NCBI GenBank assembly: GCA_027032655.1
Contig: JALVMZ010000125.1
Span: 1-18,240, forward strand
DNA from: Desulfobacteraceae bacterium
GTDB taxonomy: Bacteria; Desulfobacterota; DSM-4660; Desulfatiglandales; JALVMZ01
Reading direction: 5' to 3'
DNA length: 18,240 nt
Below, one piece after another: positions 7,905 through 14,426 of the stretch. A program made the position numbers and the translations under genes. The notes below the pieces were generated by a model. The model saw only the letters and a program-made list of their open reading frames with translations, was not told the origin of the DNA and made no database searches. How positions within the stretch are numbered: the first letter of the stretch is position 1; each line of letters starts with the position of its first letter.

Positions 7905-8402
7905 TCAGTGGGCATTACATGGGGGAGTCTTTATCTTTAAAAGGGCCTTTTTCTCTTCGGTTAGTGCCCTATTTATTTTCCAGCCCTTAATACTAAAGGA
8001 GTCGTTTTTCTTGATCAAAAGCCAGTTATTGGGGTTTTTGCCCTTCATTCTTAGAAGAGAGAATCCACCTTTCAGGATATTGCCATCCATTTCAATTATA
8101 AGTTTTCCATTGGCGAGTTCCTTCTCGGGACTCTCCCCCTGGATTAAGCGGTAAATTCCCTTATCCCATGTAACAACTGCGCCTGATCCATACATGCCAT
8201 CAGGGATAATTCCTTCATAGTTCATATATTCCAAAGGATGGTCATCCACCATTATTGCCAGTCTTTTATGTGACGGGTCAAGAGACGGACCTTTTGGGAT
8301 GGCCCAGGATTTTAATACACCTCCCATTTCAAGCCTGAAATCATAGTGGAGGTTTTTTGAGTGATGCTCCTGGACAACAAAGCGAAGTTCATTATCTCCC
8401 AT
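7905..8402 (-). CDS. Stand-alone LigD-type 3'-phosphoesterase domain protein
   Basis: A 165-residue protein equal to the N-terminal DNA 3'-end-healing phosphoesterase domain of bacterial NHEJ ligase LigD, with no ligase or polymerase domain attached. The conserved active-site set appears intact, with the spacing I recall from the Pseudomonas enzyme: H13, H19, D21 and R23 in the stretch EHHSKNLHYDFR, and H55 and Y59 in DDHPLEY. It would trim 3'-phosphates or terminal ribonucleotides at DNA breaks in the cytoplasm. No Ku or LigD gene is in the window. The ATG has only a distant GAAGG, so translation may be modest. It sits just downstream of the terminator of the rhodanese gene and just upstream of the amidohydrolase. 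Confidence 0.93.
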   Translation of the reverse strand: MGDNELRFVVQEHHSKNLHYDFRLEMGGVLKSWAIPKGPSLDPSHKRLAIMVDDHPLEYMNYEGIIPDGMYGSGAVVTWDKGIYRLIQGESPEKELANGKLIIEMDGNILKGGFSLLRMKGKNPNNWLLIKKNDSFSIKGWKINRALTEEKKALLKIKTPPCNAH

Positions 8403-8427
8403 CTGAAGATATAATCCTTCATTGATT

Positions 8428-8454
8428 AAAAAAGGAGGGGATAAACCCCTCCTT
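8428..8454 (-). terminator. Intrinsic terminator after the rhodanese gene
   Basis: On the minus strand a perfect 9-bp stem (AAGGAGGGG paired with CCCCTCCTT; 8454-8446 and 8440-8432) encloses a 5-nt loop and runs into six T residues (8433-8428). It lies 15 nt after the rhodanese stop codon and should end the TauE/rhodanese transcription unit before the phosphoesterase gene. Confidence 0.9.
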
Positions 8455-8469
8455 CTATAAGAAATCTTA

Positions 8470-9060
8470 TTAATATGGATGCCACATTCTTATCCTGTAT
8501 GACATTTCTGCCTTGGATGGTTTTTTACGATATTCTTTGATGTAAAATGTGCCTGTGAACTGGTTTACGAATGGAAAACCTGCCTCTGCCCATCCAACAA
8601 CACCACCGTGGTATTTTTTACCATTTTTTGTAGTTCCAGCAACACAGTAAACATTCTTGTATCCATATTTGTAAAGGAAGCCTGCCACATATTTTGCCCT
8701 GTGTGATGTCCTGCACCAGATGTATATCTCGGCATTTGGATCCTTTATCTTTTTGGGGATAACATACATATGTCCTGCCTGCACATGGTCTGTGCCTTCA
8801 ATGTGGAATGCGTCAAATTCTGAGTCTGTCCTTACATCTATCAGATAGACCTTTTTTCTGTATGCAGGGTCAGCCATTGCCTTTTGCCAGACCTCATGGA
8901 GCTTGAATACATCCACAAAATGATCCTTTGGGATCTCTGCTATAAAGCTTTTGTGAACCTTTTTCTCATTGGCTTTTAAAGGGTTGTCACCTGCTATGGC
9001 AAAGGAAACAAAACCCATAACAAAGAAGAGAACCAATACCAGAATCATTGATTTTTTCAT
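8470..9060 (-). CDS. Secreted single-domain rhodanese-like sulfurtransferase
   Basis: A 196-residue protein with a clear Sec signal peptide (MKK, hydrophobic core 5-20, likely cleavage after AIA at 23). One rhodanese domain covers about 45-170: IDVRTDSEFDAFHIEGT near 74-90, and the active loop C116-RTSHR, whose cysteine would carry a persulfide. The loop is one of the forms seen in active rhodaneses. The lysine- and arginine-rich tail (171-196) is longer than usual. It should act in the periplasm, transferring sulfane sulfur or binding thiosulfate or polysulfide. AAAGGAGG lies 8 nt before the ATG. It is the last gene of a set with a small membrane protein and a TauE-like exporter, and is followed by a strong terminator. 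The 259-nt gap upstream carries an orphan Shine-Dalgarno and a dyad, so separate regulation is possible. Confidence 0.93.
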   Translation of the reverse strand: MKKSMILVLVLFFVMGFVSFAIAGDNPLKANEKKVHKSFIAEIPKDHFVDVFKLHEVWQKAMADPAYRKKVYLIDVRTDSEFDAFHIEGTDHVQAGHMYVIPKKIKDPNAEIYIWCRTSHRAKYVAGFLYKYGYKNVYCVAGTTKNGKKYHGGVVGWAEAGFPFVNQFTGTFYIKEYRKKPSKAEMSYRIRMWHPY

Positions 9061-9087
9061 TTCAATAACCTCCTTTAGTTATTTTAA

Positions 9088-9161
9088 TTAATATGAGTTA
9101 GCAAGATAATTAATTGACAAAACATAAAAGAAAAGCTCGCTTTTATCCATCACCTCCTTTC
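9088..9161 (-). other. Orphan extended Shine-Dalgarno and possible 20-codon leader ORF upstream of the rhodanese gene
   Basis: On the minus strand GAAAGGAGGTGAT (9161-9149) matches 13 nt of the complement of a typical 16S rRNA 3' tail. It overlaps an ATG at 9150 that opens a 20-codon ORF ending in TAA at 9088, 27 nt before the rhodanese ATG. Only 2 nt separate the core AGGAGG from this ATG, which is too close for normal initiation. It may be a leader peptide, a ribosome standby site or a decayed start region. No known leader-peptide sequence was recognised. Confidence 0.25.
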
Positions 9162-9190
9162 AATTTCAATTTAAGGTGTAAATTGCATAA

Positions 9191-9206
9191 TTGATTTTGA
9201 AATCAA
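9191..9206. promoter_or_regulatory. 16-bp dyad TTGATTT-N2-AAATCAA upstream of the rhodanese gene
   Basis: Two perfect 7-bp arms flank a 2-nt centre. The outer part reads TTGAT-N6-ATCAA, which is FNR-like but two bases wider than the classical TTGAT-N4-ATCAA site. It lies in the 259-nt gap between the small membrane protein gene and the rhodanese gene. An operator for a CRP/FNR-family regulator is possible, but no convincing promoter was found beside it. Confidence 0.3.
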
Positions 9207-9319
9207 ACAAGTCATAATTGAGAACCAGAAGCCCCTTCGCCTTAAAGCCTTAAAAGTGTAGTCCTCTTAAAGCCGATTTTCAAGGTATTTTTTCGTAATA
9301 TTAACTGGAGTATATATTG

Positions 9320-9856
9320 TTATGTATCTGCTTGATTGCTCTGGTGTAACATCTTGCTGAATAATCCTCTTATTCTTGATATGGTAAATCTTGCAATAAT
9401 ATAAAGACATACCAGAGGTCCAATAAAATTTATCCTGTATCCTCCCATCCATCCGGGCAGGTTCAAAAAAGTAATCTGTCCGAATCTTTCATTAAGCCAT
9501 GCAGCAGCAAAGAATAGAGGCCACAGGGAAGCCATTCCCATTGCCATAAGGAGGAAGAATGATCTCCCAAATTCTTCATTGGCAAGCCTGTTTATCTTTT
9601 TATAAGAATCCTCATCACCCATGCTTTTTGCCTTGATGGATTGTTCATGGTAGTATCCCGTTTTTTCCAGCACCTTTTTTACATAGGAGAGGTTTATTCG
9701 AAAGCCAATGGCTATAGTGATATCCCCCAAAATAACCGTCCATATCGTAAGTATAAATGTGCCGACAAACCATCCAATTATGGGATTCTGAAACCAGCGA
9801 TATGGTGCTATAAGAAATGGATCAATGAAATGTATAAAAGCGGTTATCCAGTCCAT
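9320..9856 (-). CDS. Small integral membrane protein, EMC3/DUF106-like layout, unknown function
   Basis: A 178-residue protein with a first transmembrane helix at about 27-51, a charged and mostly helical cytoplasmic segment at 52-97 (possible coiled coil), and two further helices at about 99-120 and 143-161. A basic tail follows. The order helix - charged helical hairpin - helix - helix recalls DUF106/EMC3/TMCO1 proteins of the YidC-Oxa1 superfamily, but this is a layout comparison only. Polar residues and Trp/Pro lie within and around the second and third helices (MASLWPLFFAAAW). The ATG has no recognisable Shine-Dalgarno; a 10-bp hairpin ends 12 nt upstream. The gene follows the TauE-like gene by 50 nt on the same strand and so is probably co-transcribed. 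It could be a partner or assembly factor for the transporter; I do not recognise a specific family with confidence. Confidence 0.75.
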   Translation of the reverse strand: MDWITAFIHFIDPFLIAPYRWFQNPIIGWFVGTFILTIWTVILGDITIAIGFRINLSYVKKVLEKTGYYHEQSIKAKSMGDEDSYKKINRLANEEFGRSFFLLMAMGMASLWPLFFAAAWLNERFGQITFLNLPGWMGGYRINFIGPLVCLYIIARFTISRIRGLFSKMLHQSNQADT

Positions 9857-9868
9857 ATCTGTTTTTTA

Positions 9869-9898
9869 GGGCCCGGGCCTTTTTATTTGCCCGAGCCC
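9869..9898 (-). other. Strong intergenic hairpin between the TauE-like and small membrane protein genes
   Basis: Ten base pairs form between GGGCTCGGGC and GCCCGGGCCC on the minus-strand RNA, closed by a 10-nt A/U-rich loop. The only imperfection is a U-G wobble on this strand; on the plus strand it would be a C-A mismatch. No U-run follows on the minus strand, so it is not a standard terminator for these genes. A T-rich run (ATTATTTTTT) follows on the plus strand. It may stabilise the upstream message or tune translation of the downstream gene, which has no Shine-Dalgarno. Confidence 0.6.
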
Positions 9899-9906
9899 AT
9901 TATTTT

Positions 9907-11214
9907 TTAGAATGGTGGCACTATGCTCTTACCAAAGAATCCCTTGGTTGTGTATCTCAGGCCAACATAAAATGCAAGAACTATGAATATTATCCTGAGC
10001 ACTTTATCCGGGATATACTTTGAGGTGCGGGGGCCTATCATTGAACCTATAAAAATACCAATTAGCTCAAAACCAATAAGACCCCAGGATACCAGAACTC
10101 CTTTTCCCACCATATATGTAAATATGGAAATGATCATTCCAATCAGCACCACTAAGGCTGAGGTTCCGGCCACAAGAAACATGGGAAGTGCAGTAACCGA
10201 GGTAAGAAAGGGCACATATAGGAATCCACCGCCAATCCCGAGGAATGCAGCTATAGCCGCGATGAAGATTCCTCCAAGCATCGGGACCCATGGACTGAAT
10301 TCCCATTCCTGTCCATAGAATGTAAATCTTATCTTACCCATGAAGAATATGAGAACCCATCCAATTATAAGTAATATGAATGCCATCCATTTTGCGGCAC
10401 CAATTAGGTTTATCCATAGTGTTGAGGCCACCACACAGAGAATGGCAATTATCATTAATGTCCATGAGCCCTGGATAATTTTCACACCTTTCTCTTTGGT
10501 ATCCGCCTTTTCCTTCACTGCCTTCTCATATGCCTGTGCAGCAGCCTGGCTCTCCTTTTTCTTGGCTGCCCATGCGGGGGTTAACTGATAAATCAGATAG
10601 GCACCTATGGCAAATACTGCAATTCCGAACCACCCCAGATAGGACCTGAGAGATATTTTCCCTGCTGTTATCACTGGAACAAGCCATGATCCGCCAATGC
10701 CACCCACAGCTAAGCACAATCCAAGGGGGGCAACAAGTCTTCCCATCCTGTAATAATTAAAAGATGATATGAGCCCGCTCAGGCCCACGAGCCATTGATT
10801 GGATACACGGATGGAGTCAGTAATTAATTTGTTTACAGGATGGCCTTTTCCAAATGATTTTGCATAATCACCCAGACCAAAGATCGTAATATGACCAACA
10901 CCTGCCATGATTCCACCAAATGCACCCACAGTGGAGAAGATCCATCCAACCCATATGGCCCACAGGAGCCCGATTATTACATTGGGCGATGGAGCGCCAG
11001 GGACCCCTAAATACCCCTGCTTTGCCCCTGGCTTAATAACCTGCCTTGTTTTCTGGGCCTGTTTATCATTTTTCAGGCTCTTCTCTATGGCAGATTTCAT
11101 CTTCTGGGGCGTTCCTGGAGGGGTAAACTGAGGATTGCCCTGGGCCATTGCAAGGGTTATGAATGATAGTAAGACAAGGAGCCCTGTAATTAATAAAAAA
11201 TTTCTGTGTTTCAT
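9907..11214 (-). CDS. TauE/SafE-family anion exporter with N-terminal signal and extended loops
   Basis: A 435-residue membrane protein of the TauE/SafE family, whose members are linked to export of sulfite, sulfoacetate and related anions. A Sec-type signal (1-24, ending AMA) is followed by a Pro- and Lys-rich exported stretch of about 50 residues. Transmembrane helices then begin near 78. Two halves of the transporter are visible: a first half at about 78-212, and a second at about 250-425 with the glycine-rich LGIGGGFLYVPFLTSVTALPM (325-345). Between them lies a cytoplasmic loop (213-248) rich in Lys, Glu and Ala. The signal peptide and long loop are larger than in the usual TauE of about 250-300 residues. 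GGGAGGGA precedes the ATG. The gene starts a set with a small membrane protein and a secreted rhodanese, and lies near sat-aprBA, so sulfite or another sulfur oxyanion is the likely substrate (inference). Confidence 0.9.
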   Translation of the reverse strand: MKHRNFLLITGLLVLLSFITLAMAQGNPQFTPPGTPQKMKSAIEKSLKNDKQAQKTRQVIKPGAKQGYLGVPGAPSPNVIIGLLWAIWVGWIFSTVGAFGGIMAGVGHITIFGLGDYAKSFGKGHPVNKLITDSIRVSNQWLVGLSGLISSFNYYRMGRLVAPLGLCLAVGGIGGSWLVPVITAGKISLRSYLGWFGIAVFAIGAYLIYQLTPAWAAKKKESQAAAQAYEKAVKEKADTKEKGVKIIQGSWTLMIIAILCVVASTLWINLIGAAKWMAFILLIIGWVLIFFMGKIRFTFYGQEWEFSPWVPMLGGIFIAAIAAFLGIGGGFLYVPFLTSVTALPMFLVAGTSALVVLIGMIISIFTYMVGKGVLVSWGLIGFELIGIFIGSMIGPRTSKYIPDKVLRIIFIVLAFYVGLRYTTKGFFGKSIVPPF

Positions 11215-11408
11215 GTCTCCCTCCCAATAAAATTAAAATTAATAAAAATAAACTTTTTTCATGGAATTTAAGGAGCCTGTTTCATTTCAATAGAAATAAT
11301 ATGAAGGGGCACTGGTTTTCCTCTTTTGAGAATTGGCTATTAAATATTAATCTGAATAAATCATACTATTGTAGTTTGGATTATAGGGATTTTTGATATG
11401 GGTGTCAA
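11215..11408 (-). promoter_or_regulatory. Consensus sigma-70 promoter and long leader of the TauE-like gene
   Basis: The minus strand carries TTGACA (11408-11403), a 17-nt spacer and TATAAT (11385-11380): a twelve-of-twelve match with optimal spacing. The predicted start is near 11373, giving a leader of about 159 nt to the ATG at 11214. The leader is A/T-rich and no known riboswitch was recognised in it. The region is shared with the divergent lipoprotein-rimO operon, for which I could not find a convincing plus-strand promoter. Confidence 0.75.
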
Positions 11409-11493
11409 AGATAAAAAGGATATTATGAAATATAGACATTTAGTCTCCTTTCAAGTATCTTAAAAAGTGTAGATGAAAAGAGGAGGTCTTCCC

Positions 11494-12093
11494 ATGAAAA
11501 AGACTATGATATTAATTACAGGTTTGTTATTTCTTAGTTTCTGTGCTTCCCTGAAGATAATAAATGTAAGGTATGAGCTCCCGGAGACTTCGGGTATTCT
11601 TAAAGGAAAGAGGATATATATCTCTTTTCAAGATCAGAGAGCCGAGGAGGGACTCCTCGGTCCCGGCGCAAAAGACCAATTAAAAGGTTTTACAGGCAGA
11701 TTTGCATTTGCCATTTCGGAGAAGGGTGATCCCGGTTTCAGGGTAGGCACTTATGATGTGGAGACAGTGATAAAGGAGGCATTTAAAAATAGGCTTGAAT
11801 CCCAGGGTGCAATTATTACCAGTAAAAGGGATAAAAAAGCATACACTCTTTTGATTGTTCTTAAGAGGTTTTATATAGATTTCAGGAATAGGTCATGGCA
11901 TTTTGAGATGTCGTATGAGGCGAAATTAATAAAAGATAATAAAGTCTTTGGCTTTCGCACCATAAGCGGAGAATCTGAGAGGCTTAAGATAATGGGTGTG
12001 TCTCAACTTGAAAGGATAATGGGGGAATTATTTACAGAATTGATTAATCGTCTTGACATGATTGAGATTTTTAAAAAAGCGGGGGCGGTTTAA
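11494..12093 (+). CDS. Putative exported lipoprotein, unknown function
   Basis: A protein of 199 residues from the chosen start. The N terminus MKKTMILITGLLFLSFCAS is a signal sequence; C17 follows LSF, a lipobox with an unusual Phe at -1, so lipidation is uncertain. The rest (about 180 residues) has alternating hydrophobic strands. It includes IYISFQDQR near 40, vaguely like the VxDxR pattern of YajG-type lipoproteins, and an amphipathic helical C terminus. The start at 11494 is preferred over ATG 11473 because GAGGAGG lies 7 nt before it and is itself inside the extra codons. The gene is three bases from the rimO start and probably opens the operon with rimO, the polyprenyl synthase and the DUF362 gene. 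No function is assigned. Confidence 0.75.
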   Translation: MKKTMILITGLLFLSFCASLKIINVRYELPETSGILKGKRIYISFQDQRAEEGLLGPGAKDQLKGFTGRFAFAISEKGDPGFRVGTYDVETVIKEAFKNRLESQGAIITSKRDKKAYTLLIVLKRFYIDFRNRSWHFEMSYEAKLIKDNKVFGFRTISGESERLKIMGVSQLERIMGELFTELINRLDMIEIFKKAGAV

Positions 12094-12096
12094 TAA

Positions 12097-13452
12097 TTGG
12101 ATAAAATTAATAAAAAGGTGGTTTTAATAAGTCTTGGGTGTGCAAAGAACCTGGTGGATAGTGAATATACCATTGGAATGATAAAAGAGAGTGGGTATGT
12201 TGTTGTGCCTTACGTTGATGAGGCAGATATTGCGATAATAAATACATGCGGTTTTATCCAATCCGCGGTTGAGGAATCCATTGAGACTATTCTTCGAATT
12301 GCAGAAAAGAAGCTGAATGGTAAACTTATAAAGCTTTTTGTTATGGGTTGTCTGGTTCAGAGATATGGATACAAGTTAGAGCAGGAGATACCAGAAGTGG
12401 ATGCATGGTTTGGGGTAGGCCGTGTAAAGGATATCCTTTTTTACCTCAAGGACGATTTTAATGCCCCTTCAAGGGTAGTCATAAAAGAGCCCTGTGATTC
12501 ATTTAGAGACTTAGGATATTCCAGAAGGATTCAAAGCACACCCCCGTGGAGTGCTTATCTCAAAATAGCGGATGGGTGTTCAAACAGATGTTCATTCTGC
12601 ACAATACCTTCTATAAAAGGACCTTACAGGAGCAGACCGTTTGATTTAATTATCTCTGATGCAAAGGGAATGGCTCAAAATGGGGTCAAAGAGATAAATA
12701 TTATTGCCCAGGATACCACCATGTATGGTGTGGATACTGAAGGAGATTATTCAATTGAACGGCTTATTGAGGCTCTTGCTGGCATTGGAGGGATAAGATG
12801 GATAAGACTCCTTTACTGTCATCCCTGGAAGATAAAGGATTCACTCCTTAATATAATAAATGATTATGAGATTGTCTGCCCTTACATTGATATTCCATTA
12901 CAACATGTGAACACTGATATCCTTAAACGGATGGGCCGTTATTCTGAAAAGATTAACCCATACGATTTGATAGAGAAGATAAGGTCAAAGAGTGATGATA
13001 TTTGCATCAGGACCACAATGATGGTGGGTTTCCCGGGTGAGGGTAAGAAGGAGTTTAGAGAATTACTGGATTTTATAAGATGGGCGGAGTTTGATAACCT
13101 GGGTGCCTTTATTTATAGTCCTGAGCATGGAACAAGGGCATATAGATTCAAGGATAGGGTAGATGAAAGGATTGCCCGGGAACGACTTGAAGAGTTGATG
13201 ACTATTCAGCAGGAGATATCTCTTAGAAAAAATCGAGGGAAAATAGGAACGGTCCAGGAGGTCTTGATTGAGGGCGAATCATATGACAAAGATTTTCCCT
13301 TACAGGGTCGCACCGTTTTTATGGCACCGGAGGTGGATGGAAGGGTCTTTATTAAAGCTGATAAAAAAATAGAGGCTGGAATGATGATTCCTGTTATGAT
13401 AAAGGATGCTACAGAGTATGATTTAAAAGGGGTTATCAAAGTTGCAAAATAA
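12097..13452 (+). CDS. rimO: Ribosomal protein S12 methylthiotransferase RimO
   Basis: A 451-residue radical SAM methylthiotransferase that modifies an aspartate of ribosomal protein S12. The N-terminal MTTase domain has its three cluster cysteines in SLGC15AKNLVDSE, NTC51GF and MGC85LVQ. The radical SAM motif is C161SNRC165SFC168TIPSIKGPYRSR. LGAFIYSPEHGTRA and a C-terminal TRAM domain (about 385-451) follow. SLGCAKNLVDSE and the SIKGPYRSR variant favour RimO over MiaB. The start is TTG at 12097, three bases after the lipoprotein stop, with a G-rich stretch 12 nt upstream. The in-frame GTG at 12118 would still retain all motifs but has no spaced Shine-Dalgarno. The 3' end overlaps the polyprenyl synthase gene by 11 nt, which suggests translational coupling. 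Confidence 0.96.
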   Translation: MDKINKKVVLISLGCAKNLVDSEYTIGMIKESGYVVVPYVDEADIAIINTCGFIQSAVEESIETILRIAEKKLNGKLIKLFVMGCLVQRYGYKLEQEIPEVDAWFGVGRVKDILFYLKDDFNAPSRVVIKEPCDSFRDLGYSRRIQSTPPWSAYLKIADGCSNRCSFCTIPSIKGPYRSRPFDLIISDAKGMAQNGVKEINIIAQDTTMYGVDTEGDYSIERLIEALAGIGGIRWIRLLYCHPWKIKDSLLNIINDYEIVCPYIDIPLQHVNTDILKRMGRYSEKINPYDLIEKIRSKSDDICIRTTMMVGFPGEGKKEFRELLDFIRWAEFDNLGAFIYSPEHGTRAYRFKDRVDERIARERLEELMTIQQEISLRKNRGKIGTVQEVLIEGESYDKDFPLQGRTVFMAPEVDGRVFIKADKKIEAGMMIPVMIKDATEYDLKGVIKVAK

Positions 13453-14416
13453 TATACTTGATAGATACAGAGAACATTTTATCAGAATTGAAAGTGCAAT
13501 CAAAGAAAATCTCAAAACAGAAGTCAGTCTTGCAAGAGATATTGGAGAACATATCCTCCTCGCTGAAGGAAAAAGACTCAGGCCATTGCTTTTTGTCCTG
13601 AGCGCCAGGATGACAGATTATACGGGAGATGATATATATGACCTTTCGGTGGTCTTTGAATATATCCATGCAGCTTCACTCCTACATGATGATGTCCTGG
13701 ATAATGCCTATATAAGGAGGAAGAGGCCATCTGTTAATAGATTGTGGGGGAATCATGCAGCGGTTCTGGGGGGTGATTTTCTATATTCCACTTCTTTCAA
13801 AATAGCTGTTCAATCTGGAAATCAAAAATTCATGAGACTCCTTACAGACACAACAAAGATAATGGCAGAGGGACAGATACTGGAGCTAATCTATTCCAAT
13901 AATCCTGATATATCAAGGGAGGAGTATATTAAAATCATTATTGCAAAGACTGCCACCCTCATCTCTTCCGCATGCGCTGGTGGTGCTGTTATAGGTAAAG
14001 CTCCTGATAATGTTATAGATAATCTTAAAGGGTTTGGAATAAATATGGGAGTCGCATTTCAGATAATGGACGACCTCCTTGATTATACATCCTCCTCAAC
14101 CGAGATGGGGAAGCCCGTTGGTAAGGACTTAAGAGAAGGAAAGATAACACTGCCTCTCATCTATGCATTTTCTGAGATGGAAGAGGATAGATCCTTGAAG
14201 CTGAAGGAGAGAATAAGAAATGGGGAGATGGATCAACAGGAGTATGAAAGAGTCGTTAATTATATCAGGGAAAACACTTATATTATTAATAAGGTAAAGG
14301 AACAGATTGATATTTACACAAAAAAAGCCAATAGTTACTTAGAGCATATCCCGGATTCCAATGAGAGACTGGCACTTCAGGAATTAAATCAATTTATTTC
14401 AAAAAGGAGTTTTTAA
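13442..14416 (+). CDS. Long-chain trans-polyprenyl diphosphate synthase (IspB/HepT-like)
   Basis: A 324-residue E-isoprenyl diphosphate synthase that condenses isopentenyl diphosphate onto allylic primers to build the quinone side chain. Both aspartate-rich motifs are present: LLHDDVLDN (D83, D84, D87) and FQIMDDLLDYT (D210, D211, D214). GKRLRPLL (43-50) lies upstream and GKDLREGKITLPLI near 227-240. The residues four and five positions before the first motif are small (Ser, Ala), which in this family goes with long products such as hepta- or octaprenyl. The start is TTG at 13442 with AAAAGGGG 9 nt upstream, inside the rimO 3' end. Co-expression with rimO and a DUF362 gene is likely from the spacing. 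Exact chain length cannot be read from the sequence. Confidence 0.93.
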   Translation: MQNNILDRYREHFIRIESAIKENLKTEVSLARDIGEHILLAEGKRLRPLLFVLSARMTDYTGDDIYDLSVVFEYIHAASLLHDDVLDNAYIRRKRPSVNRLWGNHAAVLGGDFLYSTSFKIAVQSGNQKFMRLLTDTTKIMAEGQILELIYSNNPDISREEYIKIIIAKTATLISSACAGGAVIGKAPDNVIDNLKGFGINMGVAFQIMDDLLDYTSSSTEMGKPVGKDLREGKITLPLIYAFSEMEEDRSLKLKERIRNGEMDQQEYERVVNYIRENTYIINKVKEQIDIYTKKANSYLEHIPDSNERLALQELNQFISKRSF

Positions 14417-14426
14417 AAGAATTATT

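Noticed and set aside
9131..9144. Short stem AAAAG-CGAG-CTTTT on the minus strand as a terminator
   Set aside because: Only five base pairs, mostly A-T, and without a clean T-run; too weak to call.
11393..11426. Plus-strand TTGATA and TATTAT as a promoter for the lipoprotein-rimO operon
   Set aside because: The spacer is 22 nt, too long for a sigma-70 promoter, and no better pair was found.
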